DNA of 64,000 nucleotides from Aurantibacter_A sp965215845 (GCA_965215845.1 CBDCEL010000003.1:930001-994000), one strand, 5' to 3'. Shown: positions 17,596 to 26,791, counted from the stretch's first letter. Made by a program: numbers and translations. Notes: generated by a model not told the origin, from the sequence alone.

Positions 17596-18013
17596 AATTT
17601 CTGTTTTTTTTGTTCTTTATTCCAATGTGCTTAAAATATGTCTTTACAGCCATACGATCGGATCTATCCATAAACTTGATTGCTTTCTTCCATTTTAACC
17701 AATCTACAGTCTCGAATTTATGTCTTTCCAGCACCTTGATTTTTAGCGGCTTTAAACTGGCGAAGTAATAGTTTTTATTAACGGTCTCACCTTTCATTCT
17801 TTTAACGCATGAGAGGTAAAATTGAACCTGATCTTCGGTCAGTTGTAATTCTATTTCTTCTTGGGTTTCCCTTATTAAGGCCTCTTCTTCGGTCTCTTTT
17901 CTTTTTTTAATACCTCCGGGCAAGGTATATTTCAAAGGCTCTCCCACTTTCTTAAGCACCATAATCTTGGACCCGTTTACCGCCAATAATCGCGACTTGA
18001 CTATTTTTTTCAT
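17561..18013 (-). CDS. NUDIX hydrolase
   Basis: 150 residues. The Nudix box is complete: G at GGIKKRKE, then EEEALIRETQEEIEL, with the RE..EE set that binds Mg2+ and cleaves nucleoside-diphosphate-linked substrates. The N-terminus is basic and the C-terminal 20 residues are strongly basic (KNKKNRNYERQ). Substrate is not predictable. Its last 35 bases overlap the VOC gene, and it lies 21 bases after the acidic small protein gene, which places it in the polyamine transcript. Confidence 0.87.
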   Translation of the reverse strand: MKKIVKSRLLAVNGSKIMVLKKVGEPLKYTLPGGIKKRKETEEEALIRETQEEIELQLTEDQVQFYLSCVKRMKGETVNKNYYFASLKPLKIKVLERHKFETVDWLKWKKAIKFMDRSDRMAVKTYFKHIGIKNKKNRNYERQVSSRLAM

Positions 18014-18034
18014 AACGGGCTTTTTCTTATTGGC

Positions 18035-18343
18035 TTAATCTTCTACTTCAAAACTTTCCGAATTCTCAACGTCAATTTCGTCATCCTCGGATTCATCGAC
18101 CTCATATTCCTCCATGGCAACCGAAAGTCGTTTACTGACTTTTACCAAGTACGTGGTATCTTCAGTCCTTACCTCAATGCATTCGACCCAATCTCCTTGG
18201 GCATTCCGAAAACAGATGATGTCACGATCTCCATATCCGTCAGGGTATTTTTCCATAATAAGATCTAGAATATCCTTATTAAGCTTTTTAAAATCGACTA
18301 TAATCCGTTTTAAGGAATTATTTTTCCTTTGTTCTTTCATCAT
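18035..18343 (-). CDS. Small acidic-tailed protein, unknown function
   Basis: 102 residues, no signal peptide. The N-terminal part folds as helix-strand (FKKLNKDILDLIMEKYPDG) and the last 25 residues are nearly all acidic (EVDESEDDEIDVENSESFEVED). Its ATG shares one A with the TAA stop of the deoxyhypusine-synthase-like gene (TAATG), so translation is coupled. The acidic tail could bind polyamines or a basic partner; this is inference from composition and position only. Confidence 0.7.
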   Translation of the reverse strand: MMKEQRKNNSLKRIIVDFKKLNKDILDLIMEKYPDGYGDRDIICFRNAQGDWVECIEVRTEDTTYLVKVSKRLSVAMEEYEVDESEDDEIDVENSESFEVED

Positions 18344-19332
18344 TACATATTCAATAGGTACGCAAAAACCAATGGAGCCACTATGGTGGCATCAGATTCA
18401 ATAATATATTTAGGCGTGTCTATGTCGAGCTTTCCCCACGTAATCTTTTCATTCGGTACCGCCCCAGAATAGGAACCATAACTTGTGGTAGAATCACTTA
18501 TCTGGCAGAAATAACTCCAGAACGGTGTATTGACCTCATCTAGATCTTGGGCCAACATAGGCACAACACAAATGGGAAAATCCCCTGCTATACCACCTCC
18601 TATCTGAAAAAAACCAATACCATTTTTGCAATTGTTTTGGTACCAATCCGCCAAAAAGGTCATGTACTCAATTCCTGATTTCATGGTACTGGCCTTGAGT
18701 TCTCCCTTGATGACGTAACTCGCAAAAATGTTCCCCATGGTACTGTCTTCCCATCCCGGCACTACCATAGGCAAGTCGGCCTCGGCAGCGGCATACATCC
18801 AAGAGTCCTTCAAATCGATTTCATAATACTCTTCAAGTACTCCAGACAACAATAGTTGGTACATATACTGATGGGGGAAATAGCTTTTTCCTTCAATTTC
18901 GGCTTTCTTCCAGATTGTGAAAATATGCTTCTGCAACCGTCTGAACGCTTCTTCTTCTGGAATACAGGTATCAGTAACCCTGTTGAGCCCATTTCGCAGT
19001 AAACCCCATTCATCCTGTGGTGTCAAATCCCGGTAATTGGGCACCCTTTTGTAATGTGAATGGGCCACCAAATTCATGATGTCCTCTTCAAGATTGGCCC
19101 CTGTGCACGATATGATATGCACTTTTTCGGTACGGATTATTTCAGAAAAAATCTTACCCAACTCGGCGGTACTCATGGCCCCGGCCAATGACACCAACAT
19201 TTTGGAACCTTGTGCCAATTGGACCTCATAGCCTTTTGCCGCATCGACCAATGAAGCGGCATTAAAGTGCAGAAAGTGCTTTTCGATGAACCCTGATATT
19301 TTCCCCTTAGCTTTCGTCGTGCTGCTCTCCAT
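18343..19332 (-). CDS. Deoxyhypusine-synthase-family enzyme (polyamine aminobutyltransferase)
   Basis: About 329 residues. The family features are all present: HFLHFNAASLVDA, the NAD-binding LAGAMSTAELG and CTGANLEED, and SGAVPNEKITWGK, whose final Lys forms the enzyme-imine intermediate. Bacteria have no eIF5A, and bacterial homologues have been linked to homospermidine-type polyamine formation, so this protein probably transfers an aminobutyl group from spermidine or putrescine. The start at MESSTTKAKG is chosen because homologues begin there, and it overlaps the agmatinase gene by 26 bases; ATGs 36 and 60 bases upstream are also possible. It is the third gene of a polyamine operon. Confidence 0.87.
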   Translation of the reverse strand: MESSTTKAKGKISGFIEKHFLHFNAASLVDAAKGYEVQLAQGSKMLVSLAGAMSTAELGKIFSEIIRTEKVHIISCTGANLEEDIMNLVAHSHYKRVPNYRDLTPQDEWGLLRNGLNRVTDTCIPEEEAFRRLQKHIFTIWKKAEIEGKSYFPHQYMYQLLLSGVLEEYYEIDLKDSWMYAAAEADLPMVVPGWEDSTMGNIFASYVIKGELKASTMKSGIEYMTFLADWYQNNCKNGIGFFQIGGGIAGDFPICVVPMLAQDLDEVNTPFWSYFCQISDSTTSYGSYSGAVPNEKITWGKLDIDTPKYIIESDATIVAPLVFAYLLNM

Positions 19333-20245
19333 TGCTTTCAAATTTTTCAAAACTGTCAAGTTGATCATATTCTTCCCCGTCTTCTTCAACATCCGGTTTG
19401 TATTTGTAGCTCAACATTTTGTAGTACAATTTTGCCGCCAAAAAGTCTGAAGACCTATCCGCCTCATTGGGGCAAAGCTCCACAAGATCAAAGCCTACCA
19501 CATTGCATTCCTCGAAAATCCGTTTAAGAAATTCAAGGGTCTCGTACCATAAGAGCCCACCGGGTTCGGGTGTTCCGGTGGACGGAAGAATCGAGGGATC
19601 CAAAGCGTCCAGATCAAATGTGATATAAACGTTGTCCGTCATCAAATCCAAGACGTTGTCCATCCAATAGTCATCCGTGATAATTTCGTGGGCAAAAAAG
19701 ACGTGGTCACGGTTCATTATTGAGTTCTCCGATCGATCCATACTTCGAATACCCACTTGAACAAGGTTTGTTGTCTGGGAGGCTTCATGCAAGGCACAGG
19801 CATGATTATATTTCGAGCCATTGTATGCTGCCCTCAAATCGGCATGGGCATCTATCTGGAGTACGGTCAACCCTTGGTACGTTTCATTGAACGCACGAAT
19901 GGCTCCGATCGAAACGGAATGTTCTCCTCCTATTATCGTGACCATTTTTTTTCGCTTGATAAAATCCTTTACCACGTCATGAACTGCATCGACCATAGTC
20001 TCGGGCGAATTAAAGTCCTTCAAGGTCTCTGTTAAATAAACCCCTTCCCGATATGCTTCACTGTCGGTTTCAATGTCATAAAGCTCCATGTTCTCAGAAG
20101 CTTCCAAAAATGCTTCCGGGCCTTTATCGGCTCCTTTCCCCCAAGTGCTCGTGCCATCATAGGCCACCGGGATCAACACTACTTTGGATTTTTCCGAGGA
20201 GGCATATTCCTCGGGAATTCCGGCATAGGTTCTTGTGAGTTTCAT
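19307..20245 (-). CDS. speB: Agmatinase
   Basis: 312 residues of the arginase/agmatinase (ureohydrolase) family, which hydrolyses agmatine to putrescine and urea. The binuclear manganese site is visible: GGEHSVS (His), DAHADLR (Asp-x-His-x-Asp) and TFDLDALDPS (Asp-x-Asp), with EPGGLLWYE at the usual distance. The start MKLTRTYAG is chosen because an ATG 123 bases upstream lies inside the arginine decarboxylase gene. The gap to arginine decarboxylase is only 13 bases, and its product is what the next enzyme would use. Confidence 0.93.
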   Translation of the reverse strand: MKLTRTYAGIPEEYASSEKSKVVLIPVAYDGTSTWGKGADKGPEAFLEASENMELYDIETDSEAYREGVYLTETLKDFNSPETMVDAVHDVVKDFIKRKKMVTIIGGEHSVSIGAIRAFNETYQGLTVLQIDAHADLRAAYNGSKYNHACALHEASQTTNLVQVGIRSMDRSENSIMNRDHVFFAHEIITDDYWMDNVLDLMTDNVYITFDLDALDPSILPSTGTPEPGGLLWYETLEFLKRIFEECNVVGFDLVELCPNEADRSSDFLAAKLYYKMLSYKYKPDVEEDGEEYDQLDSFEKFESNGEQHDES

Positions 20246-20258
20246 CTTAATTATAGTT

Positions 20259-21710
20259 TTATGGTTGATAGACCATTTTTTTGTTTCGTAAAATTTCGGG
20301 CTCCGAAACTCTAGGTTTACCGTAGCCCAAAATCGATAAAAAATCATGGGCCGTTTGCTGTTTGGCAAATACCCTTGTCTTTAGGTTTCCTTCAAAATCC
20401 TTGTCAATCAGAATATGTTTGGGCTGTGGAATCAGACAATGCTGCAATCCGCCAAATCCGCCAATATTTTCTTGGTAGGCCCCGGTATTGAAAAACCCCA
20501 CATATAGCGGCCGTTCCTTTTTGAATTTGGGAAGATAGATGGCGTTCATATGCTGTTCCGAATTGTAATAATCATCACTATCGCAGGTCAGCCCTCCCAA
20601 CAAGACCCTCTCATATTCCTCGTTCCACCTATTGATGGCCAGCATAATGAACTTTTTGCTAATGGCCCATGCATCGGGAATGGTGGTTATGAACGAAGAG
20701 TCGATCATGTTCCATTTTTCACGGTCGTTCTGCTGTTTTTGATAAACTACCTGATAAATGGCACCACCACTCTCACCAACCGTAAAACTGCCAAACTCGG
20801 TGAAGATATCGGGGGCTTCAACATTTGCCTCACGACATGCCTGATTGATCTGGTTGATGATTTCATCGACCATATATTCGTAATCATAGTCAAAAGCCAG
20901 GGAGTTTTTTATAGGAAAGCCTCCACCAATGTTAAGACTGTCAAGCGTTGGGCATATTTTCTTTAAGTTGATATATACCTTCAAGCATTTTAAAAGCTCG
21001 TTCCAATAATAGGCTGTGTCTCGAATACCCGTATTGATAAAGAAGTGGAGCATTTTTAGCTCGATCTTTGGATTGTCCTTAATGGCCTGTGAATAGAAAG
21101 GAGCTATGTTCTTATATCCAATGCCCAATCTCGAGGTATAGAATTCAAATTTGGGTTCTTCTTCAGATGCAATCCGGATTCCTATTTTATAATTTCCATC
21201 GATCGCCTTGTCAAGTAGGCCCAGTTCTTCGAAATTGTCAATGATCGGAATGCAGTTTTGGTGTCCATTATTTATGAGTCTGCCAATTTTTTCAACATAT
21301 TCATCTCTTTTAAAACCGTTGCACAGCACATAGGTCGAGTTGGAAATCTTACCCTCCTCTTTTAGATGTGCTATTATATCAATGTCGAATGCCGAGGAAG
21401 TCTCAATATGGATCTGATTATTGAGGGCCTCTTCCAGAACATGCTCAAAATGGGAACTCTTGGTACAATAACTATATTGGTATGTACCTGAATAACCATG
21501 TTTATGGATTGCCGTTGCGAACCATTTTTTGGCCCGCTGGATGTTGTCGGATATTTTTGGTAGATAGGTGAACTTAAAGGGCGATCCATAACGATGAACC
21601 AAAGCCATTAGGTCAATGCCATGAACGTGCAAATCGTTTTCCATAAGATGAAATTCCTGTTGGGGAAAATCATAGGTCTGTTCGATCAAATCGATGTATT
21701 TGGTCTTCAT
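20259..21710 (-). CDS. speA: Biosynthetic arginine decarboxylase
   Basis: A PLP-dependent fold III decarboxylase, about 483 residues, that turns arginine into agmatine. Visible are YCTKSSH (the PLP lysine region), CNGFKRDEY, NIGGGFPIKNS and FTEFGSF, with GGLTCDSDDYYN near the C-terminus supplying the second substrate-binding site. It lacks the long insertions of enteric SpeA and belongs to the shorter Bacteroidota type. It opens the polyamine operon; agmatinase follows after 13 bases, so arginine to agmatine to putrescine to a larger polyamine is encoded in order. Confidence 0.92.
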   Translation of the reverse strand: MKTKYIDLIEQTYDFPQQEFHLMENDLHVHGIDLMALVHRYGSPFKFTYLPKISDNIQRAKKWFATAIHKHGYSGTYQYSYCTKSSHFEHVLEEALNNQIHIETSSAFDIDIIAHLKEEGKISNSTYVLCNGFKRDEYVEKIGRLINNGHQNCIPIIDNFEELGLLDKAIDGNYKIGIRIASEEEPKFEFYTSRLGIGYKNIAPFYSQAIKDNPKIELKMLHFFINTGIRDTAYYWNELLKCLKVYINLKKICPTLDSLNIGGGFPIKNSLAFDYDYEYMVDEIINQINQACREANVEAPDIFTEFGSFTVGESGGAIYQVVYQKQQNDREKWNMIDSSFITTIPDAWAISKKFIMLAINRWNEEYERVLLGGLTCDSDDYYNSEQHMNAIYLPKFKKERPLYVGFFNTGAYQENIGGFGGLQHCLIPQPKHILIDKDFEGNLKTRVFAKQQTAHDFLSILGYGKPRVSEPEILRNKKMVYQP

Positions 21711-22214
21711 CTGTATTTCGCATTAATAAAAAAGTGATTAAGGGTCGTGGAAATAGACCTGTCTCAAATACGGAATACAAAAAACCTATCCGGTGTAGAA
21801 CCAAAAAATCGCAGATACAACCTACGGTAAGAAGAAAACATTTCGGAAGTCAGCCCTATTATTCGGTGTCCTATCCTTAAGACGGCTTTTTGGGTAGACT
21901 TCCTTATCCCCATGAGCCCGAACTCGAAAAAAGTTTTCAAAACAAAAGGCAATGCGTCCGATTAGTCGAACTCATTTACTTGAAGTAAACTTAGTAAAAA
22001 AATCAATCCAACAACTTTTTTTGAAAAAAAATAAGAACTGTAACTGGGTTACCCATTTAATGTCGATGGTCTCTTGATATGGCCGATTAAAAGCACAGGA
22101 TTTTAGAACATTTCGGAAAATCGAGAAAGTTTGATTAAACGTTCCTTTTACAAAACCATTGTTTTATTTAGGTGCTTTCCTTGGATGAACTTATTAAACC
22201 ATTTACATCTTGAC
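21711..22214. other. Intergenic region between the polyamine operon and the stress cluster
   Basis: It would carry the promoter of the polyamine operon, read to the left. A 62-codon frame (21764-21952, minus) has no motif and a composition unlike a protein. ATTATTCGGTGTCC (about 21857) faintly resembles the arm repeats of the island ends. Nothing else is seen. Confidence 0.3.
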
Positions 22215-22637
22215 TTAATCTTGAACCACAAGATCCACTCCAAAATCAATAGGTTTCGGTAGTGGTTGGATATCTGCTTTGATCCTCATATACTCCTGCA
22301 AGCGATAGGATTCCAGAACATCTGCCATTTCCGAAGTTTCACGACTGGATAGGCGTCTCAATAACCGATATTTGGCTTTTGGCGATAAATTATCATCTCT
22401 CTCAACAGCACGTTTTTTCACCAAAAATCGGGCAACAGTGGATTGGAACTGCAAAGATTGGTCAACTCCCATCACGAGATGCGGCTGATACTTGGCCGTT
22501 ATCTCCTTGGCTTCAAAACGGATTTTCCGGTCAATTTGCAAGGCATAAAACGTTTGCCCCCTTAAGAAAGAGACGGAAAATATAAAAAGGACAAAAACCA
22601 AGTTTTTTAGCTTTGAAGAGGTATCCACTTTTGTCAT
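22215..22637 (-). CDS. Exported protein of unknown function
   Basis: 140 residues with a signal peptide ending SFLRG-QTFY. The mature part is helical and charged, with basic runs (RFLVKKRAVERD, KAKYRLLRRLSSRE) and an end of IDFGVDLVVQD. No family is recognised. It is the last gene of a minus-strand series with 10 bases to the small membrane protein, so it is probably part of the same envelope-stress transcript. Reading may also begin at an ATG 54 bases upstream, but that would place the signal peptide internally. Confidence 0.7.
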   Translation of the reverse strand: MTKVDTSSKLKNLVFVLFIFSVSFLRGQTFYALQIDRKIRFEAKEITAKYQPHLVMGVDQSLQFQSTVARFLVKKRAVERDDNLSPKAKYRLLRRLSSRETSEMADVLESYRLQEYMRIKADIQPLPKPIDFGVDLVVQD

Positions 22638-22647
22638 GATCAATCCT

Positions 22648-22836
22648 TTACTGTTTTTGCATTTTACCAAGGTTGCCCATGCTTTCCACAAACTCCCTTA
22701 GCTTTTTTATGTAATCGTTGAGATATGTATGTTTTGCATTCCGGTTACCAAGGAAATAATGAAATGTGATGTACAGAAAAAAAGCATAAACCAGTAACAT
22801 CACTGAGATTCCGATTGCCAATGTTTCCATTTCCAT
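22648..22836 (-). CDS. Small single-pass membrane protein
   Basis: 62 residues: one hydrophobic helix (about residues 5-28, LAIGISVMLLVYAFFLYITF) followed by a basic amphipathic tail with YLNDYIKKLREFV, probably cytoplasmic. I recognise no family. Gaps are 10 bases to the gene after it and 48 to the patatin gene before it, consistent with one transcript; single-helix proteins of this size often modulate a neighbouring protease or phospholipase, but there is no direct evidence here. Confidence 0.6.
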   Translation of the reverse strand: MEMETLAIGISVMLLVYAFFLYITFHYFLGNRNAKHTYLNDYIKKLREFVESMGNLGKMQKQ

Positions 22837-22884
22837 ATGTTTTTAAGATTATACGTTCCACTTATTATTGCCCATAATCCCGAT

Positions 22885-23667
22885 TCATTGTAACCACTCG
22901 TCCAATTTTCTGTTGGCATAGTCATAGCCAAGAACAAACGCCTTGTCAATGCCTTTTTTGTCCAAAACCCCTATTCCTCCCAATTCTTCAGGTACAAAAA
23001 GCAAATCGGGCACGCAAAGCTTGTCCCTTGCGTTTGCATGTAACATCAGTAGGTTCGCCCTTTGGGAAATTTGGAGTGCATTCTTTATTTGCCCTTTTTC
23101 CACTTCCCGCATCGTTGAGGAATAACATCCGAAGATTATTTCACAGTCGCCCACCAAGGGTTCCACTGGAAAATTGTTCATGATGCCGCCATCGGCAAAA
23201 AGTTGTCCATCAATATTGACAGGACTGAATACCGGGGGCAATGCAGCTGATGCGAGCAATGCCTTGAACAGTTCCCCTTCATTAAAATACTTTGGTTTTC
23301 CCTTCAACAAATTGGTGGCCACCACTGTGAGTCTTTTTTCCAATCCACCAAAATGGTGTGCCGTGAAAAAATCCTCAAAGAAGGGAAGATACTTGTCCGT
23401 ATCAAAGAGCCCGGGCTTGTTGACGGTCACAAAATTGTACTTCAACAATGGGGTCTCCTTGAAAAAGAGCAGCATATCGTCAGTGGACGCCCCATCCGCG
23501 TAAAGGCCGCCAACAAGGGCACCAGCACTTACCCCTGAGATGTTGTCGGGATAAATATCCCTTTGGTTCAGCGCCTTCAATGTGCCGATATGGGCCATAC
23601 CCTTTACTCCCCCTCCCGAGAGTACCAGCCCGATGGTCTTATTGGTCAAGGTTTCCAGTTTCATCAT
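22885..23667 (-). CDS. Patatin-like phospholipase
   Basis: 260 residues of the patatin family, with a Ser-Asp dyad that cleaves acyl chains from phospholipids. GGGVKG (residues 18-23) is the oxyanion loop, GVSAG holds nucleophile Ser47, and FADGG holds Asp159. No signal peptide or barrel domain is present, so it is a short, probably cytoplasmic member like YlbK/RssA. It belongs to the minus-strand stress cluster downstream of the DegP-like protease, where a lipid-repair role would make sense. Confidence 0.9.
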   Translation of the reverse strand: MMKLETLTNKTIGLVLSGGGVKGMAHIGTLKALNQRDIYPDNISGVSAGALVGGLYADGASTDDMLLFFKETPLLKYNFVTVNKPGLFDTDKYLPFFEDFFTAHHFGGLEKRLTVVATNLLKGKPKYFNEGELFKALLASAALPPVFSPVNIDGQLFADGGIMNNFPVEPLVGDCEIIFGCYSSTMREVEKGQIKNALQISQRANLLMLHANARDKLCVPDLLFVPEELGGIGVLDKKGIDKAFVLGYDYANRKLDEWLQ

Positions 23668-23727
23668 CCATATTTTATATGGAGGGAGCTATGTACCCCC
23701 TCCAGAACAACACAGAATTTGAAGGGG

Positions 23728-25278
23728 TCACGAATCCAGTCCGATGGCATAATAAAATTTGCCCGGCATATCCTCATAAACTCCTTCAAGCATTATCCCG
23801 CCCTGCTTGTTTTCAAGAACCTCCATCACATCCCCAATGTCATTGACACGTTGGCCATCTATATGGGTAATGATGAATCCTTCCCGCATCTGGGTGGACT
23901 TGCGCAACTTTCCTGCATAAAGGGAAGTCACCTTGACACCGCTTTCAACGCCTATTTTCTTGGCCTGTTCTTTATCCAGAGCTTCCAATTCCGCTCCGAG
24001 AAGGTTCAGCATTTTGGCATGCTCCTTTTTCTTGACCTTGGTACTGCCGATTCGATTTTGAAGGGTGACCTTGAATTCCTTCTCTTTGCCTTCCCGGTTT
24101 ATTGTTAAGGCGACTTGGTCACCAGGCCTTTTCAGTGCTATCAATTCTTGTAGTTCGGGAGAGGTCTTCACCTCACGTTCATCCACTTTGAGAATCACAT
24201 CGCCTTCCTTGACCCCTGCCTTATCAGCTGCTGAGTCTTCACCAACGGAAGCGACGTATACCCCTTGTGTCAGGTCGACCTCTTTTTCTTTGGCCAGATT
24301 TCCATTAAGGGTGACAATGTTAATGCCCAACATTCCCCGTTGCACGGCACCATAATTCAAGAGATCTTCCACCACTTTGCTCGCTATGTTACTGGGCACG
24401 GCAAACCCGTAGCCGTTGTAGGTTCCCGTTCGTGTTGCAATGGCGGTATTGATGCCGATAAGGTTACCTTTGAGATTGACCAGGGCGCCACCACTGTTTC
24501 CGGGATTGATGGCCGCATCGGTCTGGATAAAGCTCTCCACGGCAAACTTATCCCTGTTTATATTGATGTTCCTCGCTTTGGCACTTACGATTCCCGCAGT
24601 AACCGTGGAATTTAGACTAAAGGGATTGCCAACGGCCAATACCCATTCCCCGACCTGAACGTCATCAGAATTGACAAAGGGCAGCGTTTTCAAGTCTTTC
24701 GCTTTGATCTGTAACAAAGCAAGGTCCGTTGAGGGATCCGTACCTATAACACTGGCTTTGTAAGTACCATTGTCATGTAGTGTGACCTCAATTTCATCAG
24801 CATCCCGGATAACGTGGTTGTTGGTCAATATGTAACCGTTTTCGTTGATAATGACCCCCGAGCCTGTTCCCATAACGGGTATTTCCTCGGGCATTTGATA
24901 TTCCTTGGAGTCGTCGGGTTCTTGGGGCTGTCCATAATGGTATCTACGTTCAAAGAACTGCCCGAATGGACTTCCTCCGAAAAAATCACGGAAAGGGTCG
25001 GGCAGCTCTCGATACTGGAACATTTTACCATCCCTGGAGGCCATACTCTTCTTTGCCGAAATGTGGACCACTGCATCCAACACTTTCTCCGTGGTCTTGG
25101 TAAAATCCAACGGGGTGATCTCTCCATCCGCATTGGCCGCATACAGCACTTTGTGGCCCGGGGTTGTTTCAACATGCTTTATGGCCACTTCCTTCTCTCC
25201 AAAATATTGGTATCCCCCAATGACTCCAAAACTGATCATCAAGGATACCATAGCTGATATAAAAACTGTCTTCTTCAT
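23728..25278 (-). CDS. DegP/DegQ-like (HtrA) periplasmic serine protease
   Basis: 516 residues: an N-terminal membrane or signal segment, a trypsin-like protease domain (about 135-310) and two PDZ domains (about 325-415 and 435-510). The triad is clear: His155 in TNNHVI, Asp185 in STDLALL and Ser262 in GNSGGAL. This enzyme degrades or refolds damaged envelope proteins. It lies between the lipoprotein gene (26-base gap) and the patatin gene (60-base gap). A chromosomal paralogue elsewhere in the genome is likely, in which case this one is accessory. Confidence 0.93.
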   Translation of the reverse strand: MKKTVFISAMVSLMISFGVIGGYQYFGEKEVAIKHVETTPGHKVLYAANADGEITPLDFTKTTEKVLDAVVHISAKKSMASRDGKMFQYRELPDPFRDFFGGSPFGQFFERRYHYGQPQEPDDSKEYQMPEEIPVMGTGSGVIINENGYILTNNHVIRDADEIEVTLHDNGTYKASVIGTDPSTDLALLQIKAKDLKTLPFVNSDDVQVGEWVLAVGNPFSLNSTVTAGIVSAKARNININRDKFAVESFIQTDAAINPGNSGGALVNLKGNLIGINTAIATRTGTYNGYGFAVPSNIASKVVEDLLNYGAVQRGMLGINIVTLNGNLAKEKEVDLTQGVYVASVGEDSAADKAGVKEGDVILKVDEREVKTSPELQELIALKRPGDQVALTINREGKEKEFKVTLQNRIGSTKVKKKEHAKMLNLLGAELEALDKEQAKKIGVESGVKVTSLYAGKLRKSTQMREGFIITHIDGQRVNDIGDVMEVLENKQGGIMLEGVYEDMPGKFYYAIGLDS

Positions 25279-25304
25279 ATTTGTAGGTTTATTTTTGTTT
25301 TTAG

Positions 25305-25793
25305 TTATAAACTATCTTTTTTTTCAATATTGAAATTGGAACGATACTTCTCCAGAAACCGCTTTCTCCGCTTCAACATGCGCTCGTAAACGTTGTCCAG
25401 TTCAATGAATTCCTCTCCAAAATCACTGTCAAAAAAGCCTTTGTCAAAGAACCGCTTACTGAAAAGGGAATCTGGCTCAAAGATGTCCTCAAAGCCTTGA
25501 CTTCTGAATTGTGAAAAATTGCTGTAAAATTTCGATTCAAAGCTGTTCAACAAACTGTCCTTATCAGGGCCTGACAGGTCGTTCAAGGAATCACTTGACG
25601 ACCAGGAATAAATACTGTCGTAGCGGATGAGATTTCCGCTCTCATCAAACTCTTTATCGACCTTCCAGCTGCCCTTGGGCTGGTCCATTTCTTTTTTATG
25701 GTCCTCTTTAACAATTGCCCCCTCTTTTTTGTCCTGGCCCTTACAACCCGTTAGACAGAATAAGAGAGCTGTCATTAGTACATAGGTTTTCAT
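25305..25793 (-). CDS. Lipoprotein of unknown function
   Basis: 162 residues with lipobox LLFCLTGC (Cys17). The mature part is highly charged, rich in Asp, Glu, Lys and Ser, with many short DS/FDS segments (DEFDESGNL, FFDKGFFDSDFGEEF), and looks partly unstructured. No family is recognised. It is 26 bases before the DegP-like gene, so it may be an envelope accessory of that protease, which is inference from position. Confidence 0.65.
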   Translation of the reverse strand: MKTYVLMTALLFCLTGCKGQDKKEGAIVKEDHKKEMDQPKGSWKVDKEFDESGNLIRYDSIYSWSSSDSLNDLSGPDKDSLLNSFESKFYSNFSQFRSQGFEDIFEPDSLFSKRFFDKGFFDSDFGEEFIELDNVYERMLKRRKRFLEKYRSNFNIEKKDSL

Positions 25794-25846
25794 GTCTTCA
25801 AACTTTATGGCTATCCAATTTTTGATTTACATTTCGATTTCTTTAT

Positions 25847-26077
25847 TCACGTCTGATGGATACCACCGCTATCCTTAAGCTTTAGAAGCCTGTTTTGGTG
25901 GAATATCCTGGACTTTCTTTCCCCATTGCGGTACCACACACATTCCAAGAAGGTATCATTGTCAACAAACCCAAATATGGGCTCCTTCTTGGGCACATAT
26001 TTCAGCACCTCCATTTTTGGGCTGTCTTGCTTCCCTTTTATTTCTACCCAATCACCAGCTTTGAACTTTCTTGCCAT
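25847..26077 (-). CDS. Small SH3-like protein of the YodC/DUF2158 type
   Basis: 76 residues starting MARKFKAGDWVEIKG, then the segment MEVLKYVPKKEP and FLECVWYRNGERKSRIFHQNRLLKL. FKAGDWV...M.V and CVWYRNGE..F form the short beta-barrel pattern of DUF2158 proteins. The start is chosen because an AGGTGAT sequence precedes this ATG; a longer reading frame would begin in non-conserved sequence. Its role is unknown. Lies between Hsp20 and the lipoprotein gene in the stress cluster. Confidence 0.7.
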   Translation of the reverse strand: MARKFKAGDWVEIKGKQDSPKMEVLKYVPKKEPIFGFVDNDTFLECVWYRNGERKSRIFHQNRLLKLKDSGGIHQT

Positions 26078-26317
26078 ATCACCTAATTTTTTTGAATGAT
26101 GGGAAACCCATCCATCTTTAAAGTTTAAACACGGTATTCTTGCTATATGCAAAGAGTGGTGACCACTCTGGTATGCTGTTAAAAAGGGTGGGATAGGGAC
26201 TGCCCTACCCATCTTTTTGACAAATACGTTACTTGTACAAAAACTTAGGTCAGACAATTGAAGGGAAGGGGCCGGTATTTCAGCCCCAACCCGATTAATG
26301 AATCAAAAAACGACCAG

Positions 26318-26791
26318 CTACGAAATCTTGATGGTCTTGGCTGGTTTTTGCTTCGCCTCCTCCTTTTTGGGAAGATGGATATTCAAGATACCATCGTTAT
26401 AGGAAGCGTTGATTTTGGAATCGTCCACTGATTCGGGGAGCGTGAAGGTCCTTTTGAACGAAGAATATCCAAATTCCCTTCGCGTATAATTATCCTCTTG
26501 ACCCTCTTCCTCTTGTTTTAACTCGGTGGAGATAGAAAGCAGTTGGTTCTCAAGATCGATATGGAAATCGGATTTTTTCATTCCGGGAACGGCCATATCA
26601 ACCCAGAAAGCATCAGCGGTCTCCCTGATGTTTACTTTAGGCAGGGTCATTCCAGTGTTGAAATTCGAACTAAACACTGAAGGTAGGTCTGAGCTGAAAA
26701 GGTTGTCGATCCAATCAGACCAAATAGGGAAGTCTAGAGTCGATTTTGCTAAACTTCCATTTTTAGGAACAGAAACTAAATTGCTCATCAT
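26318..26791 (-). CDS. Small heat-shock protein (Hsp20/alpha-crystallin family)
   Basis: 157 residues. The alpha-crystallin domain (about residues 48-148) shows PKVNIRETADAFWVDMAVPG, LLSISTELKQEE, YSSFKRTFTLPESVDDSKI and NDGILNIHLPKKE, with the I-x-I-like end KTIKIS. It holds unfolding proteins in a refoldable state. It is the first gene of the minus-strand stress cluster, and the array of TGTCA/TGACA boxes lies right upstream, so the cluster is likely regulated as a unit. Confidence 0.92.
   Translation of the reverse strand: MMSNLVSVPKNGSLAKSTLDFPIWSDWIDNLFSSDLPSVFSSNFNTGMTLPKVNIRETADAFWVDMAVPGMKKSDFHIDLENQLLSISTELKQEEEGQEDNYTRREFGYSSFKRTFTLPESVDDSKINASYNDGILNIHLPKKEEAKQKPAKTIKIS

Noticed and set aside
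21764..21952. 62-codon minus-strand frame before speA
   Set aside because: No recognisable feature, AT-rich promoter region, likely a chance frame.
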